Assembly (NCBI RefSeq): GCF_019175385.1
Contig: NC_083346.1
Coordinates: 55,829,821 to 55,893,820, forward strand
DNA from: Lycium barbarum
Lineage: Eukaryota; Streptophyta; Magnoliopsida; Solanales; Solanaceae
Length of the DNA: 64,000 bases
Direction of reading: 5' to 3'
Position numbers and translations under genes: made by a program. Shown here in pieces: positions 1-12,387 of this stretch (its first letter is position 1; every line of letters starts with the position of its first letter). Below the pieces are notes generated by a model. That model searched no databases, had not been told where the DNA came from, and worked only from the letters and a program-made list of their open reading frames with translations.

Positions 1-2
1 CT

Positions 3-860
3 TTGACAAGGCTGACTCAGAAGGGAGCTAAGTTCCAGTGGTCTGACGCTTGTGAACGGAGCTTCCAGTTGCTGAAGGAGAAGCTGACTACAGCCCCAGT
101 TCTGACTCTTCCAGAGGGACCGGACGGGTATGTTATTTATTGTGACGCTTCTGGCATGGGGTTGGGCTGTGTATTGATGCAGCACGGCAGAGTTATAGCG
201 TATGCTTCCCGGCAGCTCAAAAAGCATGAGAAGAATTATCCTACCCACAATCTGGAGCTTGCAGCGGTGATTCATGCTCTGAAGATATGGAGACACTATT
301 TATATGGCGTTCATGTGGATATCTATACTGATCATAAGAGTCTCCAGTATATTTTCAGACAGAGAGAGCTTAATTTGCGGCAGCGGAGGTGGCTGGAGCT
401 TCTGAAAGATTATGATATAGATATTCTGTATCATCCGGGTAAGGCTAATGTTGTTGCAGATGCGCTCAGTCGGAAGTCTATGGGCAGTTTGGCTGATTTA
501 CAGCCAGACAGGAGAGAGATAGCCCGTGATATTCAGCAGTTGGCTAGTCTCGGGGTTCGTCTGGCTGATTCTGGAGACACCCGGATTTCTGTTCGAGGGG
601 TTTCTGAGTCGTCCATCAGGAACGATATTAAAAGGCGTCAATACGAAGATCCTGTCTTAGCTCGGTACAGGGACACAACCTATGATAAGGAGAGGGCTCC
701 GTTCGAGTTTTTACCGGACGACACTTTGTTATACAGAGGGAGGTTGTGTGTACCTGATATTGCAGGCCTTCGGCAGCAGGTTATGAGCGAGGCACATTAT
801 GCTCGCTATTCGGTCCATCCTGGGTCTACAAAGATGTATCATGATCTCCGATGCTTATAC
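3..860 (+). pseudogene. E1 pol, first part: RT-RNase H connection, RNase H, start of integrase zinc finger
   Basis: The open frame from base 3 begins in the reverse transcriptase-RNase H connection ([12 protein letters not shown]). A Ty3-type RNase H follows with acidic residues at D48 (YCDAS), E85 (LELAA), D110 (YTDHKS) and D153 (VADALSR), counting from base 3. The usual THDLE motif reads THNLE, so one aspartate next to the catalytic glutamate is changed. The frame then enters the integrase HHCC domain ([10 protein letters not shown]), whose two histidines are present. At base 861 it runs into S1 and stops inside it. Translation up to the break is uninterrupted, so this half was inactivated by the S1 insertion. 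The remainder resumes at 4101. Very similar to the E2 pol on the other strand. Confidence 0.93.
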
Positions 861-3800
861 TGTCACGACCCAACCCCGAGGGCCGCGACTGGTACCCTAA
901 CTGGGTACCCGTACATACCTACCTGACTGAATTTCGTATCATACAGATTTTTTTTTTTTTAAAACAGATGTTACAGAAGTAGGCCGATACAGATACGGCA
1001 CGCGCGCAAACATATATATGTATATACCTGAACATGCAGACATTTACAGATAAGCCGATAAGGCTAACATACAGACGAAACCCGTAACCCACACATCTAT
1101 CTACAGGCCTCTACAGACATACAGAATCATATGACGGGACAGGGCCCCGCCGTACCCCAAAATACCATACATACAGAGTCTATAGATAACAGAAGATATA
1201 TACCAAAAGTATTTGCTCCGGATCGAAGGAGCTCTTCAGAATAGCAGAATCCGAGCCTTAGACTGGCGGCGTATCACCAAGTGCGCCTGTACCTGCGGGC
1301 ATGTAACGCAGCCCCCGAAGAACCGGGGGTCAGTACGAAAAATGTACCGAGTATGCAAAGCAGAAATATATCAAACATAATCATGATCTGGACTGGAAGC
1401 ACAGAAATATACTAGACAGGCTCATAAGCCGGACGGATAGAGTCATAGTCCTGACAAACGGACAGAATCATAGTCCAGACAGACAGAATCAGAATTCATA
1501 CGGACGTATAGAATCGGAACCCGTCGGCCAGATAATCCAGACGGACAGACGGAATCGTAACCGGTTGGACAGATAATCCGGACGGACATACAGAAGCATA
1601 ACCAGTCGGACAGATAATCCGGACGGACATACAGAATCATAACCAGTCGGACAGATAATCCAGACGGACATACAGAAGCATAAGTCATACAGACAGAAAG
1701 AATCACACGTAGGGTGCAGGAACGTGGTCGCCACTCCTGCCATTGGCACCACAACACGTCAGATATCAGAAATTCTTCTCCGATCTCCATCACACATCAT
1801 AACATAACCACGACACCCGGGGGCGGACAGATAACACAGCACCCCGAGCCCGGACTCATCATACTTCGTAATATATCCTCGGTAACCGGGGACGGACATA
1901 TAACACGGTACCCCTAAACCGGACACATCATACTTCAGAATTCACATACGGGGCTCGGCGGCCCACCGCACGATATACGTACCGGCCCGGGATCCGGTGA
2001 AAGGAATCATAGCATGTGCACGAACTGATTAATGAGGAACCACATACATACAGATCGTCATACAGACTCAACAGAACAGAAGTAGGCCAACTGGCCGATC
2101 GAACCAAGTATTCGGATAGTTTTCAAGGTACGTGCCTACACGTCACTTGGGGAGGCACGACAGATTATAACCAGAACCAGATTTCCAAATGTCAAAAACT
2201 ATTTTGTAAGATTTGTATAAAAACAGTCGTATCGTGATCAGAATAGTAGTCCAGGTGTTTTCTGAGAAAATCGGGCAAAACTAAAGTAATTAAGGTCATA
2301 CAGAAGGTATCGGGCCTCGTGGGCCCGCCTCGGATCAACTCGAGGCAACATAGGTAAATTACCGATAGTAGACCTTATAAGGTCATCCAAAATCATCTGG
2401 AAGTGTTCTGACTCCGTTTAGGGAAGTTTTGTACAAATATTCACTTTAAAGGCAATTTGTAAGAAAATAGCTTCAATTGGATTGAAGGAATTGGAGCGGT
2501 TTTCCGTCTCGAATTTCGGGGGACGGAGTCGTACTTTAGGGTCGCGGCCGAGCCTATCACATCCAGAACATGCCTAGGAACAAAGGGAAATGCTTCACAT
2601 ACCTCGATAGCGCCTTACGCTCGCTTGGCGTCAATCCAAATTTCGTCCAAAATCTGGAAATGGTCAAGTTTACCATTTGTTAGTTTCAAACTTTCAATAT
2701 TCCAACTTAACACATACTTGCCTACCGAAATTTCGGCAGCATTTCCTCTGTATATACGACATCCCCGAGACTTAGCTCGGCTCAATTCATCAACACAACA
2801 ACCCAGAATAACATCAAAACAACAATAGACATTAAAACATACACTGTGGCATCACTAGCCATCTTTCGACATAACGAAACATCTTTCGTTTCAAACTTAC
2901 ATTTCCAAACCAAACTTATCATTTTCATATTCATCAACCATCAAAATCATTACAACATACGTCGAAGGCATATCATACCATTTTCACACAATATACATAA
3001 GATATGCAAACATTCAAACTCTCCATTAAGCCACTACTTTTCCAATATTTCCTAACCTTCAACATACAAGTTCATTATACATTTCCATCTTCCAAATTCA
3101 TCAACAATAATCATAATTTGCCTCTTGATACATTCATTTCCATTTTTACATAAATCATAACAAAGTTGCATACTTTCCTACAACAACTTGATAACCATTT
3201 TTCCAAGCAATAAAGATTGTTGTCTTTCCATTCACTTCACCATAACATACTTAACATACAAACAAGATCAAATTCATACTCCATCAACACATAACAATAC
3301 CACACGGCCACCTCCTACATTCTTCAATTTTGACTAATTCATTCCACTTCCATTTCTAATACAATTTCCACCATACTACAACTAAATTACAACATGAATT
3401 CAAATCATCCAAGACATGTAATACATGTACATGTATTCGGCCAACAAGCATATTTTTCAACACATAAAATTTCCATGTTTTTCATTCATTCACACATACT
3501 ACAACATACATATACCTTCCATAACATATCAAAAGCATAAAATCCTTACCTTTCTTCAAGTTCTTCACTTGGCACTAAACTTGTCCTCTTGCCAAACTAA
3601 TTGTACCAAGTTGTAGAGGACTTTGCACGTAGTAGTATTCCCACAAGAATTGAATTTTAAACTCAAGGATTAGGCTCCAAAATTTTTCTTTCTTTTCTTT
3701 CTTTTTCTCCTCTCAAACTCGAAATGGTCTTGTTCCTTTTTCTTGATTTTTTTCTTGCTTTCTTGAACCTTCTATGGATATGTATAACCATATATAATAT

Positions 3801-4095
3801 TACCTAATTAAATCATGGACTTGGGCCCTTCTTTTTACATAGCATGGCTGGTTGGGCCTCCCCTTTTGGGCCTTGTTTTATTATTTTTTTTTAAGTCCAA
3901 CTTGTTGGCTACATATTGCAATCCATAAGGCAAATTTCCAAAATTCCAAATTTTGCCCTTGGCCACCTTTCGTAATTCCACACCATTGTATTCATTACCT
4001 ACACATTCATGCCAAGTAAGGTCCAATTGTGGCCTTATTCATTGCAAGTCAATTTACCTTGAATTTTCGAATAAGCAAAAATGTCGGATGTAACA
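861..4095 (-). mobile_element. S1: solo LTR inserted in E1 pol
   Basis: The element starts TGTCACGACCC and ends ATGTAACA. On the minus strand this is a TG...CA LTR of 3,235 bp. It is flanked by a perfect 5-bp duplication, TATAC (856-860 and 4096-4100), and removing the element plus one copy restores the E1 reading frame. No gag, pol, primer site or polypurine tract is visible, and the size is close to that of one LTR, so this is a solo LTR left by recombination. It carries the conserved GCTGCCGAAATTTCGG motif (about 2722-2742), the hairpin block at 1290-1355, a GACGGGACAGGGCCCCG hairpin near 1135-1152 and a minisatellite at 1495-1690. The many small open frames inside it look spurious. Confidence 0.93.
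1495..1690. repeat. 41-bp minisatellite inside LTR S1
   Basis: The phrase CAGATAATCC recurs at 1529, 1570, 1611 and 1652, exactly 41 bp apart, with a degenerate copy before it. Each unit includes GTCGGACAGATAATCCGGAC, which can fold back on itself with one bulge. The array sits between the LTR promoter side and its 3' end, where the other LTR families in this window also carry unrelated short tandem repeats. Confidence 0.9.
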
Positions 4096-4100
4096 TATAC

Positions 4101-5495
4101 TGGTGGGACGGTATGAAGCGGGATATTGCAGAGTTCGTCGCCCAGTGCCCTAATTGTCAGCCGGTCAAGATTGAGCATCAGAAGCCGGGTGGACTATTGC
4201 AGGAGATGGAAATCCCGACTTGGAAGTGGGAGGTTATTAATATGGACTTCATTACAGGTTTGCCTCGCACTTCACGGAAGTATGATTCCATCTGGGTCGT
4301 TGTTGATTGGCTGACGAAATCATCCCATTTTCTTCCCGTCAGGACTACTTATTCCGCCGAGGATTATGCCAGGCTCTAAATTAAGGAGATTGTGAAGCTT
4401 CACGGAGTTCCTCTATCTATTATTTCTGACAGAGGCGCCCAGTTTACGGCGCATTTCTGGAGGTCTTTTCAGGAGGGTCTAGGGACTCAGGTGAGTCTGA
4501 GTGCCTTTCATCCTCAGAGCGACGGACAGGCCGAGCGCACTATACAGACGCTGGAGGATATGTTGCGGGCCTGCGTTATTGATTTCAGAGGCAGCTGGGA
4601 TGATCACTTGCCATTGCTTGAGTTCGCATATAATAATAGTTACCATTCCAGCATCCAGATGGCTCCGTACGAGGCTTTATATGGTAGGAAATGCAGATCG
4701 CTGATTGGCTGGTTTGATATTGGCGAGACAGAGTTGATTGGCCCAGATATGGTCCAGCAGGCCGTGGACAAGGTGAAACTTATTCGAGAGCGACTGTTAG
4801 CAGCCCAGAGTCGACAGAAGTCATACGCGGATAAACGGCGCCGATCGTTGGAGTTTCAGGTAGGCGATTGGGTATTTCTGAAGGTATCTGCTATGAAAGG
4901 CGTGATGCGGTTCGGCAGAAAGGGTAAGCTCAGTCCGCGTTATATTGGGCCTTATCAGATTGTTCGAAAAGTTGTAAATGTCGCCTATGAGTTAGATTTG
5001 CCATCTGATTTGGAAGCGGTACATCCGGTATTCCATGTCTCTATGCTCTGCAAATGCATTGGTGACCCTTCCAGAATATTTCCTGCGGATGATATTCAGG
5101 TGACGGAGCAACTATCGTACGAGGAACAGCCCGTATCTATTTTGGATCGTCAGGTAAGGAGGCTCCGGAATAAAGATGTAGCCTCTGTTAAGGTACTGTG
5201 GCGGAACGATAATAGGGAGGAAATGACATGGGAGGCCGAAGAGGAAATGAAGAAGAAATATCCTCATCTGTTCCCTATGCCCACAGGTAACCTTAAATCC
5301 TGCTTAATTTCATTTCAATATCAATCGTATGTCGTATGTGTTGGTTGTAAACCTGAACTCCCCCAAAGTATTTTACAACCCTATAAGATTAATTTTACAT
5401 TCGAGGACGAATGTTCTAAAGGGGGGGAGGATGTTATAACCCGTGTTTTCACACGTTTGAAAAAACTTGTCATATATGGGATTTTTGAGATGTAA
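4101..5495 (+). pseudogene. E1 pol, second part: integrase core and chromodomain-like tail
   Basis: The frame resumes after S1 with YWWDGMK and CPNC, the second half of the integrase zinc finger. The catalytic core follows: first aspartate in VVDWLTKS (usually DRLTK, so R>W), second in ISDRGAQFT, glutamate in GQAERT. A TAA at 4377-4379 replaces a tyrosine codon and stops translation between the first and second catalytic residues. One codon is also missing just before FHPQSDG compared with E2. Downstream are the GPYQIV and HPVFHVSML motifs and the chromodomain-like tail (VRRLRNKDVASVKVLW, then EEMTWE). The last recognisable protein sequence is about YPHLF at 5270; the open frame then runs through the polypurine tract into the LTR. 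Integrase joins retrotransposon DNA to the genome, and this copy cannot make a whole enzyme. Confidence 0.93.
5418..5431 (+). promoter_or_regulatory. E1 polypurine tract
   Basis: AAAGGGGGGGAGGA lies directly before the 3' LTR start TGTTATAACC, where plus-strand DNA priming occurs. It is preceded by CATTCGAGGACGAATGTTC, an inverted repeat (ATTCG/CGAAT) that also precedes the tracts of B, D and E. Confidence 0.93.
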
Positions 5496-8410
5496 GGTCA
5501 AATTTGATAATTTGTTGAACATAGGAGTTATGTATGAAAGAATAGAGTCATGAAAGTGTGGGACAAGGCTAAGGGCAATTTTGGAATTTTGGAAATTTGT
5601 TTCGGGAATTACAAAATGTGATTCATAAGTATTGGGCTAAAAAAAAATGAAGTAATGTGAGGCCCAAAATGGGGTGCTTGGCCGGCCACTTTGGCTAGGT
5701 CCAAGCCCATTTTATGGGTCATGTGCTTGGTCATGTGACCAAGAACTTCAATTATTTAAGCAATTGAAGACTATGATAAGATCAACAAAGAAGATAAACA
5801 AGAGCAAAATAGAAGAAGAGAAAGTGAGGCTCTCGGCTTGGAGAGCAAAAATTAGCCCTCCAAAATATTGTCCAAAAAATTTATTTCTTGTTGATTTCCT
5901 ACTAAGTCAAGGTTCCTTTGTAATTTGGTATAGTTGTTTTGGAGTGGGAAGCATTAGAATCACCAAAGTGATCATATCTCCAAGTGAAGAAGACTTGAAG
6001 AAAAGGTAAGAATTTCTACCTTTTTATTGTGTTATGAAGTTTTGATTGTGTTGTAGTATATATAAATGTGTTGATTGTATGGAAAAATGGAAGTTTGCAA
6101 AGTGGGTTTGGAATATGGGGTGTAGCCGTGTGTATATATAGGTGGTATACCCACAATGTGTTGAATTCATGTTATATTCTAGTTGTGATTGTGATGAAAT
6201 GCATATTGGGTTTGAAAGTTGAATGATTTAGTTGAAGTTGACAAAGAGGGTTCTTGGCCGTGTGGTATGTTGGATTTGGGATAAAAATGAATTAAGTTGT
6301 TTAGTGTGTTAGTGTGTTATTGTGATGTTTGTAATGTAAATGAAGTTAAAATGATATAAGTTTGTATTGAATTGGAATGTAGAAACTTATGTCGTTTTAG
6401 TATGATTTGCCGACATTAAGGAAATGAAGTTGTTTGGTTGTTAATTGTGATGATCATTGATGAATTTGGAAGTTGGAAACATGTTATGAAGTTGTAGGCC
6501 AAAGATTTGATGTTTTGCATAAGATATGACTTTGACGGAAGGTTGTATATTATGTATATCGAGTGTATAACTTGAGGAAAATGATATGAAATGTTTCTAG
6601 AACTATATGGTGATGATCTTGATTGTTGATGAATGTGAAATTATTGATATTAGTTGAAATTTGGGTTGAAATGAAGATTATGTCAACTTGTTAGAAAGAT
6701 GACTAGTTGAACGATATTTATGTTTTTAATGTTCGTTGTTGATATTGATGTTGCCGTTTGGGTTGTTGTTGATGATTTCTAGCCGAGTTGAATTCTCGGG
6801 GAGCCATATGTATAGGGGAAGTGCTGCCGAAATTTTGGTAGCCAAATATGCATTAAGTTGAAACTTTGGTATTTATAGCTTACAATTGGTAAACTTGACC
6901 AATTGCAGTTTTTCGACGAAACGGGAAGTGAGTTTGGAAAGGCGTAAGGAGCGTGAAAGGTATGTAAAGCAACCCCAATTCTTCCCTTGGCATGCCCTTA
7001 GTGTGTTAGGGTCGGATCCGGGCCTCGAAGGACCTCTTGGCCCTCGGAATCCGCAAGAGAAAATTCAGTTTTTCCTTCAGTAGAATTGAACTACTTTGGT
7101 ACACTTTTCTTGAAATAATGCAACTTTGCTCCAAATTACTTGGAAAGTCATAGAATGCTTGTAGAACCTTCTTAGGTGATACCATAAGCTTAGAGGGCAT
7201 AATTTGAGCCCGTCGCCTTATTTGTCCCGAGGCGGGCCCACTATTCCCGGTTTTGCCCTTAATGTATTAAAGCTTTCTTTTAAAGCAATTTTTGAAAGAA
7301 ATGTTTTGATTACCCTACTAATCGCCTAACGAATATTGTTTTAAATATTCTATAAAATCTTATAAATTATTTTGACACTCGGAATGACTTCGGGAAGGTT
7401 ATATTTCTGTACTTTATTATGATATCCGAAATGCATATATTATGATTCCGTCCGACTTCATTGGATTTGTTTATCTTTGATATGCCTCTTCGAGTCTTTG
7501 AAAATGTTTATGATATTTTTAAATTGCATTAGTCTCTCACTACTCCATTCGTGGATGCCCCAATGTTTCCCACACTGAGCCCGGGCCAGGATATGTTGTC
7601 AAGCGTGATTCTCTGCATTGTTCGCCGCGTCCCGATGTGAGGGGGCAGGTATACGCGTACATGGGTCTGAGGAGTATGATGTGCCATGTCCGCCTATTCT
7701 GATCTGATCTGTTATGGCCATTTTGATATGACATTTTATGATACGGGGCCACGCCCCTTTTTCTGATTCCTCTGTATTGTGGCACCAGCGTCGGGAGGGT
7801 GGCCACGTTCTGTCTGCTGAGTCCCGTGGCAGGGACCGGATATGATATGACATATGTTTCTGTACACATTCTGTCTATTTTGGAAATATGCATTTGACAC
7901 TCTGGATTTTGTACTTATTTTCTGAAATCATTATGATTTGACTTCTGTGATTCCGCTTTACATATTCAGTACATATTTCGTACTTACCTGCGTTTTCATG
8001 CCGCGCAGGTACAGACGACAGGTTCGCTGATCCACACGTTTAGGATCCCATTTCTGCTATTTTGGGGCGCTCTCTTCTTCAGAACCCATCTTTTGGTACA
8101 GTCTGTCACTACTATCTGGATATGTACATTGTTCTGGGTATGACGGGGCCCTGTCCCGTCTTATGATTATGATATGTTCTGTAGAGGTCTGTGGATATAT
8201 CTGTGTGGGTTCTGTACATATGTTTGGGATACTTTGTTCTATGATGGCCTTATCGGCCTATGTGTGCCAAGTCTGCTTTTTATGCTAAATTCTGTAGCGT
8301 CCACTAATATTATTATTATATTATTTTGTTAATATGCTAATTTGGGTATCGGGTACGTATAGGTGCCCATCTAGGGCACTGGTCGCGGCCCACGGGGTTG
8401 GGTCGTGACA
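5432..8410 (+). repeat. E1 3' LTR
   Basis: A 2,979-bp LTR bounded by TGTTATAACC and GGGTCGTGACA. Landmarks in order are a donor-like AAGGTAAG (about 6003-6010), GTGCTGCCGAAATTTTGG (about 6823-6840), an acceptor-like TTGCAG (6903-6908), a donor-like AAGGTATGT (about 6957-6965), the conserved hairpin block (7965-8012, with the middle hairpin missing) and GACGGGGCCCTGTCCCGTC (about 8142-8160). The open frames inside it have no recognisable protein. Confidence 0.93.
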
Positions 8411-10185
8411 GACGAGCACCCGGTGCTACCCCACCCGAGCACCCCCTTATCGTACATAACATAGCATCTGTGTGAACCATAAGTCAATTCGTGCTTTTCT
8501 TATCTTTAATCATAATGATTCCATTAGACGACCATCATCATTTAACATATCATAGGCATCTATGCCACATCATAAGTACAAGGCCGACGTGGCTAAAAAA
8601 AGATATACAAAACATGGGCCGACATGGCCGAGCATCTCTACCCACATACACATGACTACGAGCCTCTAAGAGTGTGACATATCGTATGAGCGGGACAGGA
8701 CCCCGCTATGCCCATAATTACATACACAAAAGAATAAGTACCCAAAAGCTACGGCTCCGAAAGAAATGGAGCTCTGCTATGCAATCTCTGAATAAGCAGC
8801 TATGGATCAAGTCTGTCTCCCTGTGCACCTGCGGGCATGACGCAGCGTCCACAAACAAAAGGACGTCAGTACGAAGAATGTACTGAGTATGTAAAGCATG
8901 ATCAACATCAATATAGAAGCATAATAGATATCATATGAAAATAGCATAGGAGGGGAGACAGTAATATCATCATCATCATGTCGCTTACTTGCATACATCG
9001 TCGTTCGTATCCCATAATAACACTCGTACCATACTTGTGCTCATATTCGTATACATGTCCTTATTCGTATCCTTATACATAGTCTTATCACATTCATATT
9101 CATATTATATACATAGTCATTTCATATACATAGCATTTACATAGCATACCCGACCTCATAGGATCGGTGTCTTATACATACTTGGCCAACCAAGGCTCAA
9201 GATCATACATACCTGGCCCTACCAAGGCGTCAGGGTTATCCGTACCATCTGCAGAGGTGTGCGCGCGTTTCGTAATCGTATGCATACATTATACATAGTC
9301 ATATACATATAGTCTTACCCGGCAGCATAAGCTCGGGGTCTTATCATAGCCCTCATAGGCATACATATACATATATCGTAGCTCGTAAGCATCTCTAGTC
9401 TCATTTTACTCTCATCATCATTACTATCCTCATCATTATCGTTACATTTACATTATAGACTTACTCGTCATACGAGGAACGTAGTATAATCATAGTACAT
9501 ATCAAGGGTCGTGAGCTTATGAGCTCGGAATGTCAACCATGTGAAGACAACATACTCATATAGAGGAATTTAGGAATTTGGCCAAGAACCATGCCTTATG
9601 AAAGAAGGGTTAGCCTTAGATACCTTTCCATCGAACTATTCTACACTTGCACGTTCCCTTCCAATGCTAGCGTTTATACCTTCATTAATATCATAACAAT
9701 GGCTATTAGTCATTCACATTATCCACCTTATCTAGATTCCTCAATTTGCCTCTAATTCACCCACATTCATGGTCATAACACCCATCTTCGTCCATTCGTC
9801 TAAAGTGTTTAGTTCATGATCTTAATACCATTTATAACACATTCATATCACAACCCAACAACATGCATAACTCAATTCAAACTATTTCTCAAAATGTCAC
9901 TATTCATCATTCATGACCTAGTTGACCACATTTTCTACAATCCATGTATTTTAGTTCTCTAATACCTTAAACATCTTGTAAAAATCATGAATCTTACCTT
10001 AGAATTTGTAGGAACAAGCTTTGGTTGATAATACTCTTCTTTGTGCAAAACCCTAGTTTTTCTCCATTTGGATTTCTTGACTTGGATGGTCCTTGGTGAT
10101 TCCCTTATCCTTGATTCACTTGTCTTAATGTTATTGATGGCTTATAATCCTTGAAAACTCATATAATAAATGTAGAGAGAAGTTA
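8411..10185 (-). mobile_element. F: truncated LTR, reverse orientation
   Basis: On the minus strand this has the same layout as the complete LTRs here: GGTATCTAAGGC near 9618-9630, the hairpin block at 8827-8890 (CGTCC/GGACG and CTGCG/CGCAG stems visible), and AGCGGG...CCCGCT near 8690-8708. Its LTR 3' end is cut off by E1 at 8411. The other end breaks off around 10185, in a stretch matching the D LTR near 35850-35870 (TGTAGAGAGA), where the DUF4283 pseudogene begins. It has no coding region. The left 5-bp duplication and the rest of the element are not visible. Confidence 0.75.
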
Positions 10186-10199
10186 CTCGCACTCCTCGC

Positions 10200-11816
10200 A
10201 CCCATCATTAGTTCATTTACTTGCGTACCAACGGGAAAGTTTCTGAGGTGTAACAACAACTTCCTTGCACTACTAGTGCCTCCAGCCTCAGCAAATGTAT
10301 TTAAAGGAATATCATGACAGGCCTGATTAATGGTGACCTTATCTACTCCTGATTGAAAAACTGTTTCAACCCATTCTTTAGTATTAATAGGTAAAGAATG
10401 TGGCTTACCAGGAGTAAATATAGCTGCATTGGTATTCAATACCCTCTCTGCAACATCAGCTGCCACCCCATTAACCCCAGGTGCAACAACCAACTATTTT
10501 TGAGTATTTACTGCATTTGCATGTTCTTGTTGTACTTGTATCACATCCAAGGCCATAAAAACATCTTCTTGTATACCATAATCATTTTCTAATGCTGCAA
10601 ACTTGTTGATGGTTTGCACAGCATTAGATTTATGTACTTCACTTGCTTTCTTTGCACCACCATTCTCCTTTGTTATTGTCAAAGCAGCCTGGTTTTGAGC
10701 ATTGCTGCCAATCTCAACCTGCTTCTTTCCATTCTGAGTCTTCCATTTATACACATTCTGCACATTACTAACTACCTTGCCACTCTCCAACACCTTAATT
10801 ACTTATCTGGGATTTTTATTATCTGCATGGTGTGACTGCTTGTTATTAACCTGTTTTACCTTATTTGCCATCTTGTTTGGTTCCTTAACATTGTTAGGGC
10901 CTGCAGCATGCTTCCCTTTATTTCCATTAACACCATTAACTTCCTCCTCACTCTCATTCTCTAGTAACAAATCAGGATTGAACTTCCAACATCCTTCTTC
11001 ATCATGGCCTTGCAAACAGCATTCCTTACAATATTTAGGCAGGAAATCATAGTGAATTTTCACCCACCTTGATTTACTTTCTCCAGTTTTGCTATCCACA
11101 GCCTGTATTTGCACTCTTTTAGGATGTTCAACCAACAAATCCACTTCAACTTTCACACGACCACAGCTTGGCCTTGTTTTATTTTTGGTTGCCACATCCA
11201 AAGTCAATGGCTTGCCTACTGCTGAGGCCATAGAGAACAGCTGCGACTGACCAAAATAGTTTGGTGCTAGTGTAGGAAACGAGATCCAAGCAATGACAAT
11301 GGAAGTCTCCTCTTCAGGATTAAACCATGGATCCCATTTGAGTGTCCTCATGGGATAATATCCTCCACTCTCCTTGATCCAAAAGGATGGTTTCGACAAT
11401 AATGTTACATAATCTTCGAACAACTCACACCTGATCAGAACATGTCTATTGCCTAGCAGTCCTATGGTGGCAGTACTCTTTAGTTCACATTGTTGTGGAA
11501 TCAACATACGTAATGCAAGCAGATCTGGCAGTCCATAGCTAAATTTCCCCACTACTGCATATTGTAGTTTCTCATGAATTATCATCATGTCTATTTCTTC
11601 GATGGTATATTGTATTGTTGGTTCACCATGGTGATACACAATAGATTTCATAGGAATAGGTAAAACAGTCATGGTAGTTGGCTGTTTTGAATCAGTAGCA
11701 TTTAAAGTTGAAGGTTTCAATAGTTTGGCATAGTCTAGGGTTTGCATGGGATGTGTTGAAGGCAATGTAGGTTGCGCAACCTCTTGTGGAGGCTGCATGG
11801 TGGTCGGAGACGCCAT
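10200..11816 (-). pseudogene. DUF4283/CCHC zinc-knuckle retroelement protein (LINE ORF1-like), broken
   Basis: The frame runs from the ATG at 11814-11816 (MASPTTMQPP) to about 10200. It is interrupted by in-frame stops at 10803-10805 (TAA) and 10494-10496 (TAG); all three pieces share one frame. Residues of roughly 75-230 resemble the plant DUF4283 domain (YGLPDLLALRM, then WKESGGYYPMRTLKWDPWF-like sequence). Next comes a zinc knuckle with spacing C-x2-C-x4-H-x4-C around residue 270 (YCKECCLQGHDEEGCW) and a Lys/Asn-rich tail with NKFAALEND. In plants this combination is typical of the nucleic-acid-binding first ORF of L1-type LINEs and related retroelement proteins. A pyrimidine-rich 5' leader with CTCTAGGGTTT lies just upstream (11817 to about 11945 on the plus map). 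No poly-A tail or endonuclease/RT is present, so the 3' part is lost. A decayed host gene of the same family cannot be excluded. Confidence 0.7.
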
Positions 11817-11949
11817 GAATGGCCTGAAAGTTGTCTTCTCTCACTAGGTCAACAATCGCCTAGAGAGAGAAGCTCTAGGGTTTCTTGTTGTTGTTCCACC
11901 ACCTTTCCCCAATTAACATGAGGTGAGATCAACAACAATGAAGAAAATC

Positions 11950-12207
11950 AAGGAATTTATGAATTAACTCAATAATCTCACAATAGCATCAAACCATAAA
12001 CTTTGGAACTTCTAGAATGGAATCGTCATGGTCATCATGGTCATCATATAAAACATCTTATCTTTAACATCATAAGAAACTCTAAAAATAATGAACTTCT
12101 AACTTTCGGAAATAAGAATGTTATGGAAAACACGTATAGGTTTGTAAGAAAGAATCATGCCTTTAGAAAGAAAGGGATTTGCCTTAACATACATTTTTGA
12201 TCTCCTA
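11950..12207 (-). mobile_element. C': left remnant of a reverse-oriented LTR
   Basis: Contains AATCATGCCTTTAGAAAG followed by GCCTTAACATAC, the reverse of the GGTATGTTAAGG...GGCATGATT segment found in C at about 52347-52388. It ends at TCCTA (12203-12207), the left duplication of the C insertion. The matching right remnant begins after the second TCCTA at 54194-54198. The LTR 3' end is missing: the sequence breaks off near 11950 against the leader of the DUF4283 pseudogene. Confidence 0.75.
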
Positions 12208-12387
12208 TGTTACACTCTGAATCTTCGAAGAAGCACTTATCAAAATTTGAAACAAAAGTACGTTGAGTTATGGTTAAGTAAAACCACTTTGGAATATAAG
12301 GAGCAAGCAGTATTAAGTATATTTAATGAGTGAAGGACGTATATAAGGTATATCGGAAGGTTTTATAAGGAAATGAGTGGATGAAAT

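Larger units (their letters stand above)
1..8410 (+). mobile_element. E1: partial Ty3/gypsy chromovirus, 3' part with 3' LTR
   Basis: The 5' LTR, gag and most of reverse transcriptase lie before the window. What remains, in order, is the end of reverse transcriptase, RNase H, integrase with a chromodomain-like tail, a polypurine tract and a 3' LTR ending in GGGTCGTGACA at 8410. The pol gene is split by solo LTR S1 at 861-4095. The next five bases, GACGA (8411-8415), should be the right target duplication, but the left copy is outside the window. The flank at 8411 looks like the interior of another LTR (F), so E1 appears to have landed in F. Confidence 0.93.

Noticed and set aside
3425..3616. 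Small open frames in LTR S1 and other LTRs (for example 1443-1793, 21296-21781, 26998-27483, 29650-30060)
   Set aside because: They lie within LTRs, have low-complexity or non-protein-like composition, and paralogous LTR copies carry them only because the DNA is repeated. The 161-codon frame shared by the two B LTRs covers the hairpin block and has no recognisable domain.
861..4095. S1 as a complete small retrotransposon
   Set aside because: There is no second LTR copy inside it, no primer site or polypurine tract, and its length and landmarks match one LTR.
10131..10493. Separate 120-residue gene left of the DUF4283 frame
   Set aside because: It is in the same frame as the upstream pieces, separated only by single stop codons, and its last 20 or so residues are translated LTR F sequence.
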